64,000 bases of DNA, from the NCBI GenBank assembly GCA_033032175.1, contig CM065304.1, positions 7,254,001-7,318,000 of the forward strand, written 5' to 3'. A model generated the notes under the pieces. It did no database searches and was not told the origin of the DNA. It was given only the letters and a program-made list of their open reading frames with translations. Shown piece by piece: positions 11,421-25,500 of this stretch; position 1 is the stretch's first letter; every line of letters begins with the position of its first letter. The stretch is from Saturnia japonica. Its lineage: Eukaryota > Arthropoda > Insecta > Lepidoptera > Saturniidae. A program made the position numbers and the translations under genes.

Positions 11421-12861
11421 TCGTGATGTTTATTATGATAGACAAATGTAGTCCAAGCAATTGACAAGAAACTTTCCTCAATTTAGTTTTTAAAATAGTT
11501 TTTTTTTTTTTTGAAATTGATTATTTCAATTCCTATGATTAATTAATGAAAAATAGAGCAGCTTTATTATTGTCAAAAACATTAGCAGTTTTCATTCGCC
11601 ATTAGGCTGCAGACAGTAAATGTTGCTGAGAATTTTAACAATAGTTTCAATTTTTTTTAAAGTCGTACCTTTAGATTTTTACTTTCCTCGTTTATCCGAC
11701 ACAAATAAAAAAGATTACAAGCTTATTTTTTGTTTTGTTTAAGTTCACGCAAAATTCGTCGATAATACTATTCGTATTAACTCGTATGGGGTAGTCATTC
11801 TCGTATTGATAAAAATACTGGCCATAGATTATCTGCAGGCTCACTGTATATTTATCGATGATTTTACTTCTGTGTATGTATGCTGTAGATCAGTTCGTCA
11901 AGCGTAATTTTGTATGACTTAACGTAATTTGAATTTTTTACATGGTCATGGTAGGAATCGATCCCCGTTACCTTCCTTGCACTTTCATTCGTATTCGATA
12001 GGTATATATCCCCCTATGCCTATTCTTTATTTATCTTCTTTACTTTATACAACAATATGTGTATTACTTAGTTACACAGGTAGATATAGGTTTGGTTAAA
12101 ATAGGTTTTTTAAATACATACATTTACTGCAAGCTTATTCTGCCTTACTTCTTTATAATTCTAAAGCGAAGTACAATTTAAAGATAAAATAAATATTAGA
12201 TTTTCTAGCGTATGAAGTGAAGTAGTACTTGTACTAAACTAATCTTATTACAATCTATTGTTTAGCGATGCGAAATTTTTTATTATGTAACTATCACGCG
12301 ATGCTCGGGACGCTACTTGACTTGGAACATTTTTTTTAAATATCTTCAATATTCAGACTTGCAACGTTTACGCTTTTGTTGTGTGTATTGGTTTTGCTCA
12401 CTTTGAAATGTTTATTATTGCTTCGATAAGACAAAATTCTATAATATTGTATATTTACCATTATCCATGAATAAACCGCGGAGTGAGGATAAAGCTAGGG
12501 AACGCTTTTATTTGTTACTATAGGATACACGCCCGCTTCGTTATGCGCAAAAAAAAAACCTTTTGCGCGATACAATTAACTTATATGTGGAATTCCATTA
12601 GAATCCATTACAAACATTCAAACGAATGTACTTCCACATTTATAATACTAGCTGGCCTCTCAGACATTGTTCTGCCCGTTCCAATAGTCAATAACTCGGA
12701 CTATAGCAACACCTGTCGTGTTCAAGAATAACATAAAAACCTTCTCCGTGGAAAAACACGTAGATCTGCCAACTTTCATGGTGATCCGTCAAAAGGTGTT
12801 GAAGCTTATGAATCTCTTAAATACCAACATCCATTTTTGTTCTCCGATACATAAAGAGGGG
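11421..12861. other. AT-rich, no gene seen
   Basis: No exon- or transposase-like motif found on either strand. Confidence 0.4.
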
Positions 12862-13035
12862 TGTTATAAGTTTTATCGTTTGTGTCTGTCTGTAGCATCG
12901 TAGCACTCAAGCGGCTGAATCGATTTTGATCTAGTTTTTTTGTTTGTAAGGTGACTTGATCGAGAGTATTGTTACCTATGATTCAACAAAATCTGTTCAG
13001 CCGTTTATCAGTTCTTTTAAAGATGATATATAGAT
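12862..13035 (+). repeat. Dispersed repeat fragment
   Basis: 'tcgtttgtgtctgtctgtag', 'aagcggctgaatcgattttg' and 'ttcagccgtttatcag' form a phrase set I know from many lepidopteran introns. It ends 350 bp before the first RhoGAP exon of the window. Confidence 0.5.
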
Positions 13036-13386
13036 GTGAGCATCTGCCACTGGTCTGATTGAGTCGAGATTTGGTATTCTGTTACTTCAATGATATTAGA
13101 AAAACCTTGACCTGATCCATCTGGAATCTGGTTACCTCGCTAACTTACAGCAGCTCATTGGATTAATCTCAATCAATAGGCTACTTGTGATGGGGGTTTC
13201 ATAAATTTTCAATTTATCTTGTTATGTCTATAATTCTACATTAATATTATAGAGCTTAAGTCCAAAGTATTTTTCTTCACGGTTTCAGTGCGTCATGCAT
13301 TTTATAAAAAATTCAAATCGCTGCATTAAATTTATACGACTCAAGTATAACATATTAACGTTTATGATATTTATTGTTCATGTCAG

Positions 13387-13507
13387 GAAGGCGTGACGGG
13401 AGAATGGCGAGGTGCCTGGGTGATGTTAATCCGACGAGTCTTGGTATACTGCACGAACATGGATACTGAGGTCTGCACCGTAGATCTCAGGAAGACAAGA
13501 TGCGTTG
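13387..13507 (+). CDS. RhoGAP15B: RhoGAP15B/ARAP exon a: first strands of a PH domain
   Basis: Acceptor tgtcag before 13387 and donor GTGAGT after 13507. It encodes WRGAWVMLIRRVLVYC and then VDLRKTRCV, the usual early beta strands of a PH domain. It ends with one base of a split Val codon that is completed by the first two bases of the exon at 35678. The PH domain must begin in an earlier exon, because this one opens inside it. The incoming phase is 0 if GAA is the first codon, but the upstream exon was not found. Confidence 0.82.
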
Positions 13508-16500
13508 GTGAGTAATAAATGATATCTACGCACTTTATACAAAAAACTTTTTATTTTATCGTATTTTTAGCTGTAAGCACTTATAATAAATGTAGACTCG
13601 GATATTAACAGGGATTACTATATAATGTTTAGCTGTACGAGTTATACCTCAAAACTACTCGACCCGTAGCCATAACTTCGCGCCAAAACTTCCGAATGAC
13701 GTTTATGAAGTATGAGCGTATGACAAAACTAAAAACTAAAAATAAAGGAGTGGTACAAGCAATTCAAAAACGGTTGCTCGAGTGTTAAGTCGAGCGGTGA
13801 CGGGCTTCTCCAACATTCTACCGCGCCAGCACATTCATCGAACGTCGTGCAACAATTTTTAGCGAGACACAATATTAAACAACACCGTCAGCTTCTGTAC
13901 ATTCCTGGCATAGCTCACTGCGACTTTTGGCTATTTCCAAAATAAGAAATGCCGGTACAAGGACACTGGTTTGACGACAGAGAGACGTTTGAAACGAATA
14001 CGTCCGTGCACTCATGGCCATTCCGAAAACCGATTACCCGAACTTTATCAGGATGTGGAATCACTGATGGGAGCGTCTTGTTCAGTCGAAAAGGGGCTAC
14101 TTCGAAGGATGCCATGAGCCGGATAACGAAAAATTATGCTAGTGCGAAGTTACAGGTTCAGGTCCGATACCTTTGGGACACAGGTGTATATAAAACGACT
14201 AGCAAATGGGTGTGTGGGTGGGTTGCCAAAAAAAACGGTTGGTCTTAAAATATCAGTTGAGGATACCGAAGTATAGATTCAGTGAATATTTTAACAATTA
14301 ATAGCAAGAAGTCGGGCATCGTAATTTTCAATTTCCTATGAAAATAGTATGAAACTTATTTTGGCAAATAATGGAATTTAGTAGCTCGTCAATTAATCAG
14401 GGCCTCGGAATGACCTAAATTCTTATATACAATTGAACGGTCTACAAACCGTGCTAACCGCTTACGCCCGCTGTAATGACAAATTACTGTGTAGTAACAA
14501 TTTGGCGGTCTCTGTAGCATATCTCATGTGCTCAATGAATCAAGACGCATTAGACCTGAATTGGTCAGCAAGTATGTGTGTAACAACTTTGGCGGTATGT
14601 GGATGTGCATTGTCATGCATAAGCAAAAATTGTAGCACCTAATTGGATCCGCAATAGATTATCAACATCAGATACAATCGTGTCAACGTAAATCTGTGCA
14701 TTGACATTGCTTCTGATACAATTCAGTTCGGTTCTATCGATCGATCAACAACAACTATAAGCATTGGCTTTCTGGCATGATTTTAAACGTTTTTGGCGTC
14801 CACGGATCCTTCAATACCATGTACGTCTAGTATCTAGTCTCATATCAAACGGGATTCTTCAGAAACACACACATAACGTCCTGCGATTGCAGGGCTCAAA
14901 TGGTGGTACACGTAACGACCTTCGGGAAAGGAGATTGACTTCATGCTAGCTCTAATTTGTTAATTTTTTTAAAAATTTATTTACCGTAATAAGAATAAGT
15001 TATAGAAGAGTTGTTTAATTAATGCCACACAAACCTTAATGATTTGTGTGTGACACCTTACAATTCGTTGGCGGATAATTAAAATATAAATAATAGGTCT
15101 TTACCTATGAAATTGCCGTTCTGCAGTACTCTGGCCATTTCAAATCAAAATAATTTTTGTTTGGCTAAGAATTTTAATTTCAAATTAATTTTATTTTAAA
15201 AACATGGAATTCTTTTTCCATAAGTAGTCATTTGTTTATTCATTAGTGTTACATTTTCATCGAATTTCAATCTTTTTTGTCATCATGGATACGTTAAAAA
15301 TTCGAGTAATTATGGAATATGAGTACTGTCGTGGCAGCAACGCGGCACAAGCGGCACGCAACATCAACGACGTTTACGGAGCTAACACTACAAACCAATG
15401 CACCGCCTGTTATTGGTTTGCTCGCTTCCGTTCTGGGAATTTCGACCTGAAAAATGAACCTCGCGGTCGTCCGAAGACTTAGGTCGACAAAGACGAATTA
15501 AAGGCGATTGTGGAAGCTGAAGATACACAATCTACGGCTGAATTAGCAGCAGCTTTCGACGTTAGCGTCAAAACAATATTGGTCCATTTGCGTCATATTG
15601 GCAAGGTAAAAAAGCTTGACAAATGGTTGCCCTACGAACTCAATGATCGCCAGCGCGAGGTACGCGTCGAGACGTGCCTCGCACTGCTCAACAGACACAC
15701 AAATGAAGGTTGGTTAGTTGGTTGACACAGCAAGTTGGTTGGATCCTGGTTCAGCACCTAAACAATGCCATACGAAACTTACCCCTAGAAAAGTGATGGT
15801 CACTGTTTGCTGGTCTAGCGCCGGTTTGATTCATCATAGTTTCTTACCAAACGGGGTGAGCATTACTGCAGATGTGTACTGTGAAGAACTGAACACAATG
15901 ATGGAGAAGCTGGCACACCTCCAACCAGCATTGGTCAAGCGCTCGTCTCCGTTAATCCTGCACGACAACGCGCGACCTCATACTGCACAGCAGACGGTCT
16001 CCAAGTTGCAAGAACTGGGGTTGGAAGTTCTCCGTCATCCGCCCTACTCACCAGACCTTGCGCCTACAGACTACTACTTTTTCCAGAATTTGAATAACTC
16101 CTTGGCGGGGAAAAAAATCAATACCCTAGAGGCAGTACAAAATGCCTTTAAAGAATTTGTTGCCTCCCGTCCAGCTGATTTCTTTAAGAAGGGCATCAAT
16201 AAATTGCCACTGCGCTGGCAAAGATGCATTGATTGCATGGGTGATTACTTTGATTAATACAAATAAAAAATACATGAAAAAAATTAGTTTAAATTTTTTC
16301 ATACAAAACGGCAATTTCATAGGTAAAGACCTAATATTAACCTGGTACAAGTAGAACACTATTTATTAGAACCATGAATTTATAATTCCGATAAACAATG
16401 TTCCTATACTGGGAAAGTTTTACAAAATTTAAAATGATTATTTTCGTCTGTAATCTGAGATTCAGCATTTGGTGTAATTATTGACTTTAGTAGTCTAACC

Positions 16501-19500
16501 TGAAGTTTGTAGATTTTATACAGGTAAGTTTTATATGTACGGCCATAGCTAGATATACCGTAAGACACTACCGAGTCAAAGAATGAATTGTACAGTAATA
16601 ATCGAGTCTTGTAAGTAAGGCGGGTTTTTATTATATAAAATTTGGCTGAAATGGCTCGCAGTTTATCACACACACGTTCTATGTGTGGACCCCAGTTAAA
16701 TTTATCGTCGATAACTAATTTCAGGTAAAGATGCGTTGAAACTTAATCAATAATCGGGCATTTTGAGTCACAAAATATTGGATTTTTATGTAAATATGCG
16801 TGGGTGTGGACCACTATTTTAGATAGGCTTTTGTCACATTATTGATAGGATGATTTTATATGCATCAGTTTCGATTTTTGGGCATTCAGTACAAGTCCTT
16901 CATCATGGCACCACATACATAACCTATTAAAGTCGTTTTGTAGGTGTAAAGATATTGATTTGACGTCTTTTCCTGAAATAAGAATGCAGGTGTCATCAGC
17001 AAACTGGTAGGCGGTGCAATTCTGAAGTATATTCGTCATATCATTAAGATATGCAGTTAAATAAAAGTTAATCGCGTATTAACTTCCCTAAAGAGCGATA
17101 AAGCCTCGTAACCAACATCATCGCGATTATTGTAGGATTCCGTCGAGCAGTAAGGGCATTACCGCATATATGCATGCCAAATCTTAGATTAAGAGCTGAA
17201 ATTTGGGATTTTTTTAATTTGGTACCAAAATGATCCTTGAGTGCCGATAGAGGACAGATAAACCTAATAAAATAATAAAACTTTCATGCAGATCAAACTT
17301 AACTATAATAAAACTTACATGTACATTGTACATATTTAATGAACACTCGGTCATTATCAAAAAATAAATATATTCGAAATATCCACTTTAGGCTTTGATA
17401 CAGATCTTTAATCAGTCTGGCCATGAATCTATGGATTTACCCTTTATATCCATTATTTGAGAACAATGAATGTTTAATTTAATTAAACTTCCTGCACTTC
17501 TCCATATATAAACTTTAACTATGCCAAATCTTACACGTCTCCATGCGCGTGATAAGCTTAAAAAGGGTTACAATGTTTTCTCTTCACGTATTATTATTGA
17601 TACTATAAGGTTATACACAGAGAATTTGGATACTATATAAACTGTTCTCTTTTAACGATACAGGTTTTATATCCTAATCCGAGGATCTAAGGTTTATTGT
17701 ATTGCCTTTAATGTTAATGTAGTAATAAAGATATTTGTATATTTAATAAATTGGTACCTACGTGTGACGTGGTCACCGATATATCAAGATGATTGTTGTG
17801 AATGCTAGATTACACTAGATTTATCCTGAGTCCCTTTAGACTACGTGACCTACATATAAATAAGACACGCGGTGGTCTGGAGATAAGCTAAGTTATTGTA
17901 AACAGTTGAACTTAGTCGGAGGCAGCTCCGAATGCGCTCATTATGTATTAGGGATCAAATGTGCAATTATTTTGCTTTATCTTACTCTGTTTCGTTAGCT
18001 GTAATTAAATACATTCATTTACGTCACAATATTATTATATTGGCAATGTTATAGGAGACAATTTTTCAGTAAACTGAAGACTAATAAAAAAAAACCACAT
18101 AGAATTATAATTTGTGAATGAGCACTCAGAGTACAGTAAAGTAAACAGTATATTACTAAATGAGTATAGGCTATTTAAGATTAGGCTACAACTCCCATAT
18201 ATCCTTAAATATTAATTTTTTTTAAGTAAGGCGGATGTGGAAGCCCTCCCGAATTACTTAAAGGATAACGATACGTAAGTACAATATTGTACAAAAATAT
18301 AGGTCCTTAGTATATCTAAAAAAAGTCAGCAATAGCATATGCCTATCTCTTATACATAAGACACAATAAGGTATTTTGTGAAAAAGATTTGTTGAAAATT
18401 TTATTTTTAGACATGGAATATTAATCATGACGAACAAAAGTTACTTCATCATAAAGAATTTTTAGATTATGCTATTTATTTAGGAGATAATTAAAAATTA
18501 AAATAATTTGTAGTTGCGGTAAGAACAATTATGATAGACTACACGGGTGTGTTGGCGTCGCGGTTTTTGTCAGATAAAATTAACATGGGTGAAATCGTGG
18601 GGCCATAGCTAGTAATTTAATAAAATCTCGATATCACAAAAAAGAAAAAAACATAAAATAGTGACATCTATCGTAAAATGTAGAACGAAATAGCTAATAA
18701 TTTAATAAAATCTCGATATCACAAAAAAGAAAAAAACATAAAATAGTGACATCTATCGTAAAATATAGAACGAAATAGCTAATAGTTTTACGAATTCAAA
18801 AACAATATTAAAATGTACAAAATGGACAAGACCAGCCTAAATTTGTTAATAAGAACCCTTGCAGAAAATATACCTAAGTGTAAAAATAAAAATCAATACA
18901 AATTCGTGATAATTTTAATACACGATCAACGTAAAATATAGTGTAGCGCCATCTATGAACACCGAATGAAAAATACGTAAATAAACGTATTTGTTTATTA
19001 TTTCTAAGATAAAATACTTAAATTAAGAAAATTATGTTGAAATAAATTGGATTTATTTCGTGTAAATTCACTTATTTTCACTGTATACTTAAAATATATT
19101 ACAATATTACTTATACATACACAACTTTTTAATGTGTACATAAACGCAATTTATAGACCATACAAATGTTCATACGTGTAAAAATGCATTCCAAATGTAC
19201 CTTCAGACTATAAACAAAACCATACCAAATTTCATTAAATTCGGTCCAGTAGTTTTTGCGTGATTGGCGTACAAACATACCGACAGACAGACGGACAAAA
19301 ATAAAAAAAACTATCGAAAAGTGTTCTGTCCATGATTCTAAACGTATTATTTGTTCACAAATATCTTCAAGTACAGGTACATATTTCGACTCTTTACTCT
19401 TTTATTATAAGTATAAACTAGCGGTGTACCCGCGGCTTCGCACGCGTTTATAGTTATGCAGTAGTTATGTTTACATCCCGTAATTTTATTTTTACCCATA

Positions 19501-22500
19501 TTATTGACAATTCGTATGCTGTCATATCAATTGAGGAATGGCGTGTATGTATTTCCTGTGTACAAATTTCAGCAAAATCGGTAGAACATTATTATTCAGT
19601 TCTACGACTTCTAATGTATTATTAAAGATTCTTATAGCTTACCATATTATGTATGCTTCCCGTCTACAAAATTCGATCAGAATCAGTTGAGAATTCATGA
19701 AACTTGAATTTTATGAACTTTTTCACGATTTCTTGAAGTAATATTGGCAATTCTTATAGCTCATCATTTAAGCAATTACTTATACTTCTTGAGTACAAAA
19801 TCGGTTAAGACAAAAATAATTATAATGGCATATTCGTGATCAGTATCGTTCTTATAGTATGCCTAAATATGGCCTTCCTATGTATGAGACATTTTGGGAA
19901 AATATTAAATGTACAAACAGAACTACAGACTGATTAAAATAGATTTTATCAAAATCGATTAAGAATAAACGAAAATATTTTTACTATTTCTAATACTAAT
20001 ATTGAATTTTTTTTTTATAACATATCAATTGACCAACGATCACATAAGCTTCCGGCGTGGAAAATTTCATGAAAATTAGTCAAGCCATTTTCGAGTTAAA
20101 TCTGAACATACAGACAAAAAAAATTATGCTATATTCGAGATCAGTTTCCTTTATATAAGTAGGTCTATCGGGAAATTTGGGAAACAATATTACATGTATT
20201 AATCAATATAGATAACTTAACTTTAAGGGCGACTCTCATAACACATTTAAATATGATTAAAGTAAGACTAAACTCATTTAATGTGGTTAAACAACATAAG
20301 CGTTTTGCACAAAGAAAAATTAGTTGCTAAATATGTTGTTATATATAAAAATTATGCGAATAAAAGAACAGAGACATCATAAGGGCCATCTGCGTGGTAA
20401 ACACTTTTATCACATTTCTCACTTGTACCTATTATAAGATAATTGCATTATTTTTATGTCATTCAATTGATTTTGACAGACAACAAACAATGACATCCAA
20501 CTATGCATGTTTCATTACGTATACTATATGCATAAGTTTATAAGCCATCGCGCTTTTTGGCTTAAGAAACTTGTCAGAATGTGAAATGGAACGCAGAGAA
20601 TGCTTTACCGCATCGCTAATTATGTTTAACTAAATCAGCGCACTGTATGTCTCGTGCAAGATGACCCTAAATGCGTTTATGATAAGTCCATTTAAGAGGC
20701 TAACTATAATTAACTAATTTTGTTTAGCAGTAAGTTAAATGAAATGTTGCACAAGTCGCCCTTAATATCATTGTTAAGTTTAGTTAAAAGTGTTTTGCGA
20801 GGCGCGTGGCCGTCGGCGGTCGCTGACGTCGCCCGACTATGCCAAGCGCCACCACTTACTGCTGCATATACATCTACTGTTGCCGTAATCAGACAAACAA
20901 AAAAAAACATACATGGGTTTTTCATTATGTGTATTGTGATCGCAATATCTACCACACCGCTATATTATTGAATATGCATTGGCTGATTTCAGAACATGGC
21001 AGACCAATAGAAAATCATAGATGGGTTTATCACTGTGTTTATGGTAATGTCATATGCCAACATGAATCCAACGCATTAACCTTCCCAGTAAAACTTAAAA
21101 AATATTAAAATCATCCCTTATTGTACCGGCCTGCGGGTAGGTTTTTTGAAAAACGTGAAACCCCTTTTATTTCTTTTTTACCAAAAGCATAAATATTAAT
21201 TTTCATATCCCTAATTTGAGACATGATGGGTTCTTCATAAAAACTTTCACCCAAGTTTTATTTTAATTACATGTGGAATAACACAATTAAATAATTTTCA
21301 CATATAGAAAAACTATTATATATAATCCAGATAATTTACAATAGGTATATCGCTTAGAATATAAATATAAACTCCCGCGAACCGCGGTCTACAGAACACG
21401 TAGTTTTTCAAAAATGTCTTTTTCACTTTTTCAAATTCAAAAACAGTAATTATGCCATACTACGTAGTTAAAGAGTTTAGAAACACTTCAGCAAATCTTA
21501 AAAAGAATACTGTACTATAATTTCATAGGTAAGTATTACAAATACACTACATTTCCTATTAAGTATAACAATGTCATTAAATCAATAAACCCGTTGCCAT
21601 TGACAACGATGTACTGCACATGCGCAGAATAAATCAATAAACCGGTTGGCGTCGCAGCCGACATTACCGCGCATGTGCGTTGGTGTTCCCATACTTTGTT
21701 CTTACAAACGTTCGTCCCCTATTTTCTACCCTTAATGTTTTATTTTCGCTACAAAAAGTATCTTATGTCCTTTCAAAAGGTCCAGTCTACCTCTTTTCCA
21801 AAATTCATCAAAATTGGTTTAGCGGTTTAGGCGTCAAAATGTTACAGACAGACAGTTACTTTCGCATTTATAATATTATTATTATTAGTATGGATTAAAA
21901 TGCACCTATATATTATTTTCCATTTGTTTAAGTGTGCCCCTTATAAATAATTAATTATTTGATGTACTTTTTATTTCATTCTTTTATTTATTTAAAAATA
22001 TGCCATGAGTAGTTAATTATTATTTTTATTTATGTGTTTTATACTTTGATTGATTATTGTTGGGACACCGTGACTTATTTTGGGGTTCCTGCTGAAAATC
22101 AGCGCTTAGTGCCCCGTGGCACTTCAGTATATGCTGAGCTGGACACCTTTTCTTAATGGCAGGATACGTAGCTGGACCGTTTATATTATTCCTTTTTTAT
22201 GTATAATATGTAATAGCATGTTTTGCTCTTAAGAATAAATGTTTTCTTTCTTTCTATCTTTATTTCGATGGTTTCTACACAACTCTTACCGAGTTTGGAG
22301 CAAAACTGTATGCAAATTAGATGTTCCGTTCTCCGTCGTCACTACACAATATATTAACTTTATATTAGTGAAAGAATTTTTCAAATGTGATTAATACTTC
22401 CAGAGATTATATATCTTCTACGAATATATTTATAAATTGTACCTCATTGTAATAGTATTTTATGTTACATAATGGTTCCAGAAATTAATTTAAGTCGAAA

Positions 22501-25500
22501 ACAACGAATCATTTTAATAAGGTAGGTACTGTAAGTTGAATATTTCCTACGGTAAAATTTACAATAATTGACTACAGTAAAGTTTCAGTGTGCATGACGT
22601 CATATAACATTGTGACATTATTGTTATTCATAAAAAAGAATACAATAGATTTGGTACAGTGTAAATTACGTTAAGTATTCACTACAATTGTGTGTTGACC
22701 TGGAAACTGTATCGCGACCCCCATATAACCAGAGGACCTAACCAAGTTGCTTTTCTACAAACGTTAACGAAAACGAAACAAATGTATGGAATTGACATAT
22801 CTGCTGATCACGTGATTTAACGTTGAGATAATTATGTCGTATCCACACATTTTTTTCGTTTTCGTTAGCATTAACGATTGTAGAAAAGCAACTTGGCTAG
22901 GGCCCCAGATGTAACTCCCGCCATAGTGAAACGCTTAGACGTGTCGCGTTCCGGAATCCGCCGGTGTATATCCAGTAATCAAGTGAAGTTGTAGGGAACT
23001 GTAATCCATTGGGTTACGACCATCATAATATACACGGTAATAGTCGGTAAGTCGATAGTAATACACGGTAACGCTCAAGAATCGATTATCAAAACCATAG
23101 GGGACTTCCCGCAGACCTACAGTCTTAAAATTTCGTTACTATCGTTTAGGAATGTATCTAAAAATAAAGAGATTTCTAATTCCGTGTGAAGTTATAAAGT
23201 AACAAAAAATGTTTTTTTTTTTTCTCAAAAATAGCTTCACATATATAATTGAAATTAATACCGAATACTAAGATTAACACAATAAAAAAATATAGCCCTT
23301 CATAATAAAAGTTTAAAAGTCGCACTCAGGGACCAATTATGAAAACTTATAGGGTACTTCCCATAGGTGATTAAATTTGGTACGAAGTGAGGACAAAAGT
23401 TAAGGAAAAAATCAGAAAATAATATAGTTCTAATTCAGTGTGAAAATATTATGCAACAAAATTATATTTAGTTTTCGTTTTTTACTTCAAAAGGGCTTTA
23501 GGTATACAGTTGAAATTAATACCGAATACTGAAATCTCTGTCCTCAAAGTGCTGTAAAAAAATCAAGATTCCTTCATAATAAAAGTGTAAAGTTGCACTC
23601 GGTGACCGATTATCAAAACGTACAGATTAGTTTCAAGCTACATATAATTTTGAAAGTTCTCCTACAAGTTATGCATGATAGATATACTTAAACCTAATAG
23701 TAAAATCATCCCTTATTGTACCGGCCTGCGGGTAGGTTTTTTGAAAAACGTGAAACCCCTTTTATTTCTTTTTTACCAAAAGCATAAATATTAATTTTCA
23801 TATCCCTAATTTGAGACATGATGGGTTCTTCATAAAAACTTTCATCCAAGTTTTATTTTAATTACATGTGGAATAACACAAATAAATAATTTTCACATAT
23901 AGAAAAACTATTATATATAATCCAGATAATTTACAATAGGTATATCGCTTAGAATATAAATATAAACTCCCGCGAACCGCGGTCTACAGAACACGTAATT
24001 TTTCAAAAATGTCTTTTTTCACTTTTTCAAATTCAAAAACAGTAATTATGCCATACTACGTAGTTAAAGAGTTTAGAAACACTTCAGCAAATCTTAAAAA
24101 GAATACTGTACTATAATTTCATAGGTAAGTATTACAAATACACTACATTTCCTATTAAGTATAACAATGTCATTAAATCAATAAACCCGTTGCCATTGAC
24201 AACGATGTACTGCACATGCGCAGAATAAATCAATAAACCGGTTGGCGTCGCAGCCGACATTACCGCGCATGTGCGTTGGTGTTCCCATACTTTGTTCTTA
24301 CAAACGTTCATCCCCTATTTTCTACCCTTAATGTTTTATTTTCGCTACAAAAAGTATCTTATGTCCTTTCAAAAGGTCCAGTCTACCTCTTTTCCAAAAT
24401 TCATCAAAATTGGTTTAGCGGTTTAGGCGTCAAAATGTTACAGACAGACAGTTACTTTCGCATTTATAATATTATTATTATTAGTATGGATTAAAATGCA
24501 CCTATATATTATTTTCCATTTGTTTAAGTGTGCCCCTTATAAATAATTAATTATTTGATGTACTTTTTATTTCATTCTTTTATTTATTTAAAAATATGCC
24601 ATGAGTAGTTAATTATTATTTTTATTTATGTGTTTTATACTTTGATTGATTATTGTTGGGACACCGTGACTTATTTTGGGGTTCCTGCTGAAAATCAGCG
24701 CTTAGTGCCCCGTGGCACTTCAGTATATGCTGAGCTGGACACCTTTTCTTAATGGCAGGATACGTAGCTGGACCGTTTATATTATTCCTTTTTTATGTAT
24801 AATATGTAATAGCATGTTTTGCTCTTAAGAATAAATGTTTTCTTTCTTTCTATCTTTATTTCGATGGTTTCTACACAACTCTTACCGAGTTTGGAGCAAA
24901 ACTGTATGCAAATTAGATGTTCCGTTCTCCGTCGTCACTACACAATATATTAACTTTATATTAGTGAAAGAATTTTTCAAATGTGATTAATACTTCCAGA
25001 GATTATATATCTTCTACGAATATATTTATAAATTGTACCTCATTGTAATAGTATTTTATGTTACATAATGGTTCCAGAAATTAATTTAAGTCGAAAACAA
25101 CGAATCATTTTAATAAGGTAGGTACTGTAAGTTGAATATTTCCTACGGTAAAATTTACAATAATTGACTACAGTAAAGTTTCAGTGTGCATGACGTCATA
25201 TAACATTGTGACATTATTGTTATTCATAAAAAAGAATACAATAGATTTGGTACAGTGTAAATTACGTTAAGTATTCACTACAATTGTGTGTTGACCTGGA
25301 AACTGTATCGCGACCCCCATACAACCAGAGGACCTAACCAAGTTGCTTTTCTACAAACGTTAACGAAAACGAAACAAATGTATGGAATTGACATATCTGC
25401 TGATCACGTGATTTAACGTTGAGATAATTATGTCGTATCCACACATTTTTTTCGTTTTCGTTAGCATTAACGATTGTAGAAAAGCAACTTGGCTAGGGCC

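Larger units (their letters stand above)
21105..23700 (+). repeat. 2.6-kb tandem duplication, copy 1
   Basis: Starts 'taaaatcatcccttattgta' and runs 2,595-2,596 bp to 'cttaaacctaatag'. The sequence is noncoding and mosaic: a dispersed-repeat end with 'acagacagacag' and 'atttataatattattatta' (21840..21890), a LINE-like tail with 'aatcagcgcttagtgccccg' (22100), a hAT-like MITE (22730..22908) and a stretch of ~250-bp degenerate monomers (22960..23640). Confidence 0.9.

Noticed and set aside
12483..12903. + strand frames of 82 and 61 codons just upstream of the first RhoGAP exon
   Set aside because: Considered as the missing upstream exon of the PH domain; no PH-like strands and no donor in matching phase.
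13915..14248. Opposing 66- and 99-codon frames
   Set aside because: Both overlay the mariner remnant 13675..14150; only the + strand fragments match transposase, and with shifts.
14433..14642. 69-codon + strand frame
   Set aside because: It is the shadow of the Tc1 transposase remnant on the opposite strand.
20710..21108. Overlapping + and - frames of 81-89 codons
   Set aside because: They straddle the right end of a MITE and unique DNA; no motif and no consistent codon bias.
21680..24494. Two nearly identical 72-codon frames
   Set aside because: They fall in a dispersed-repeat end containing 'acagacagacag'; the conservation comes from the recent tandem duplication, not from selection on a protein.
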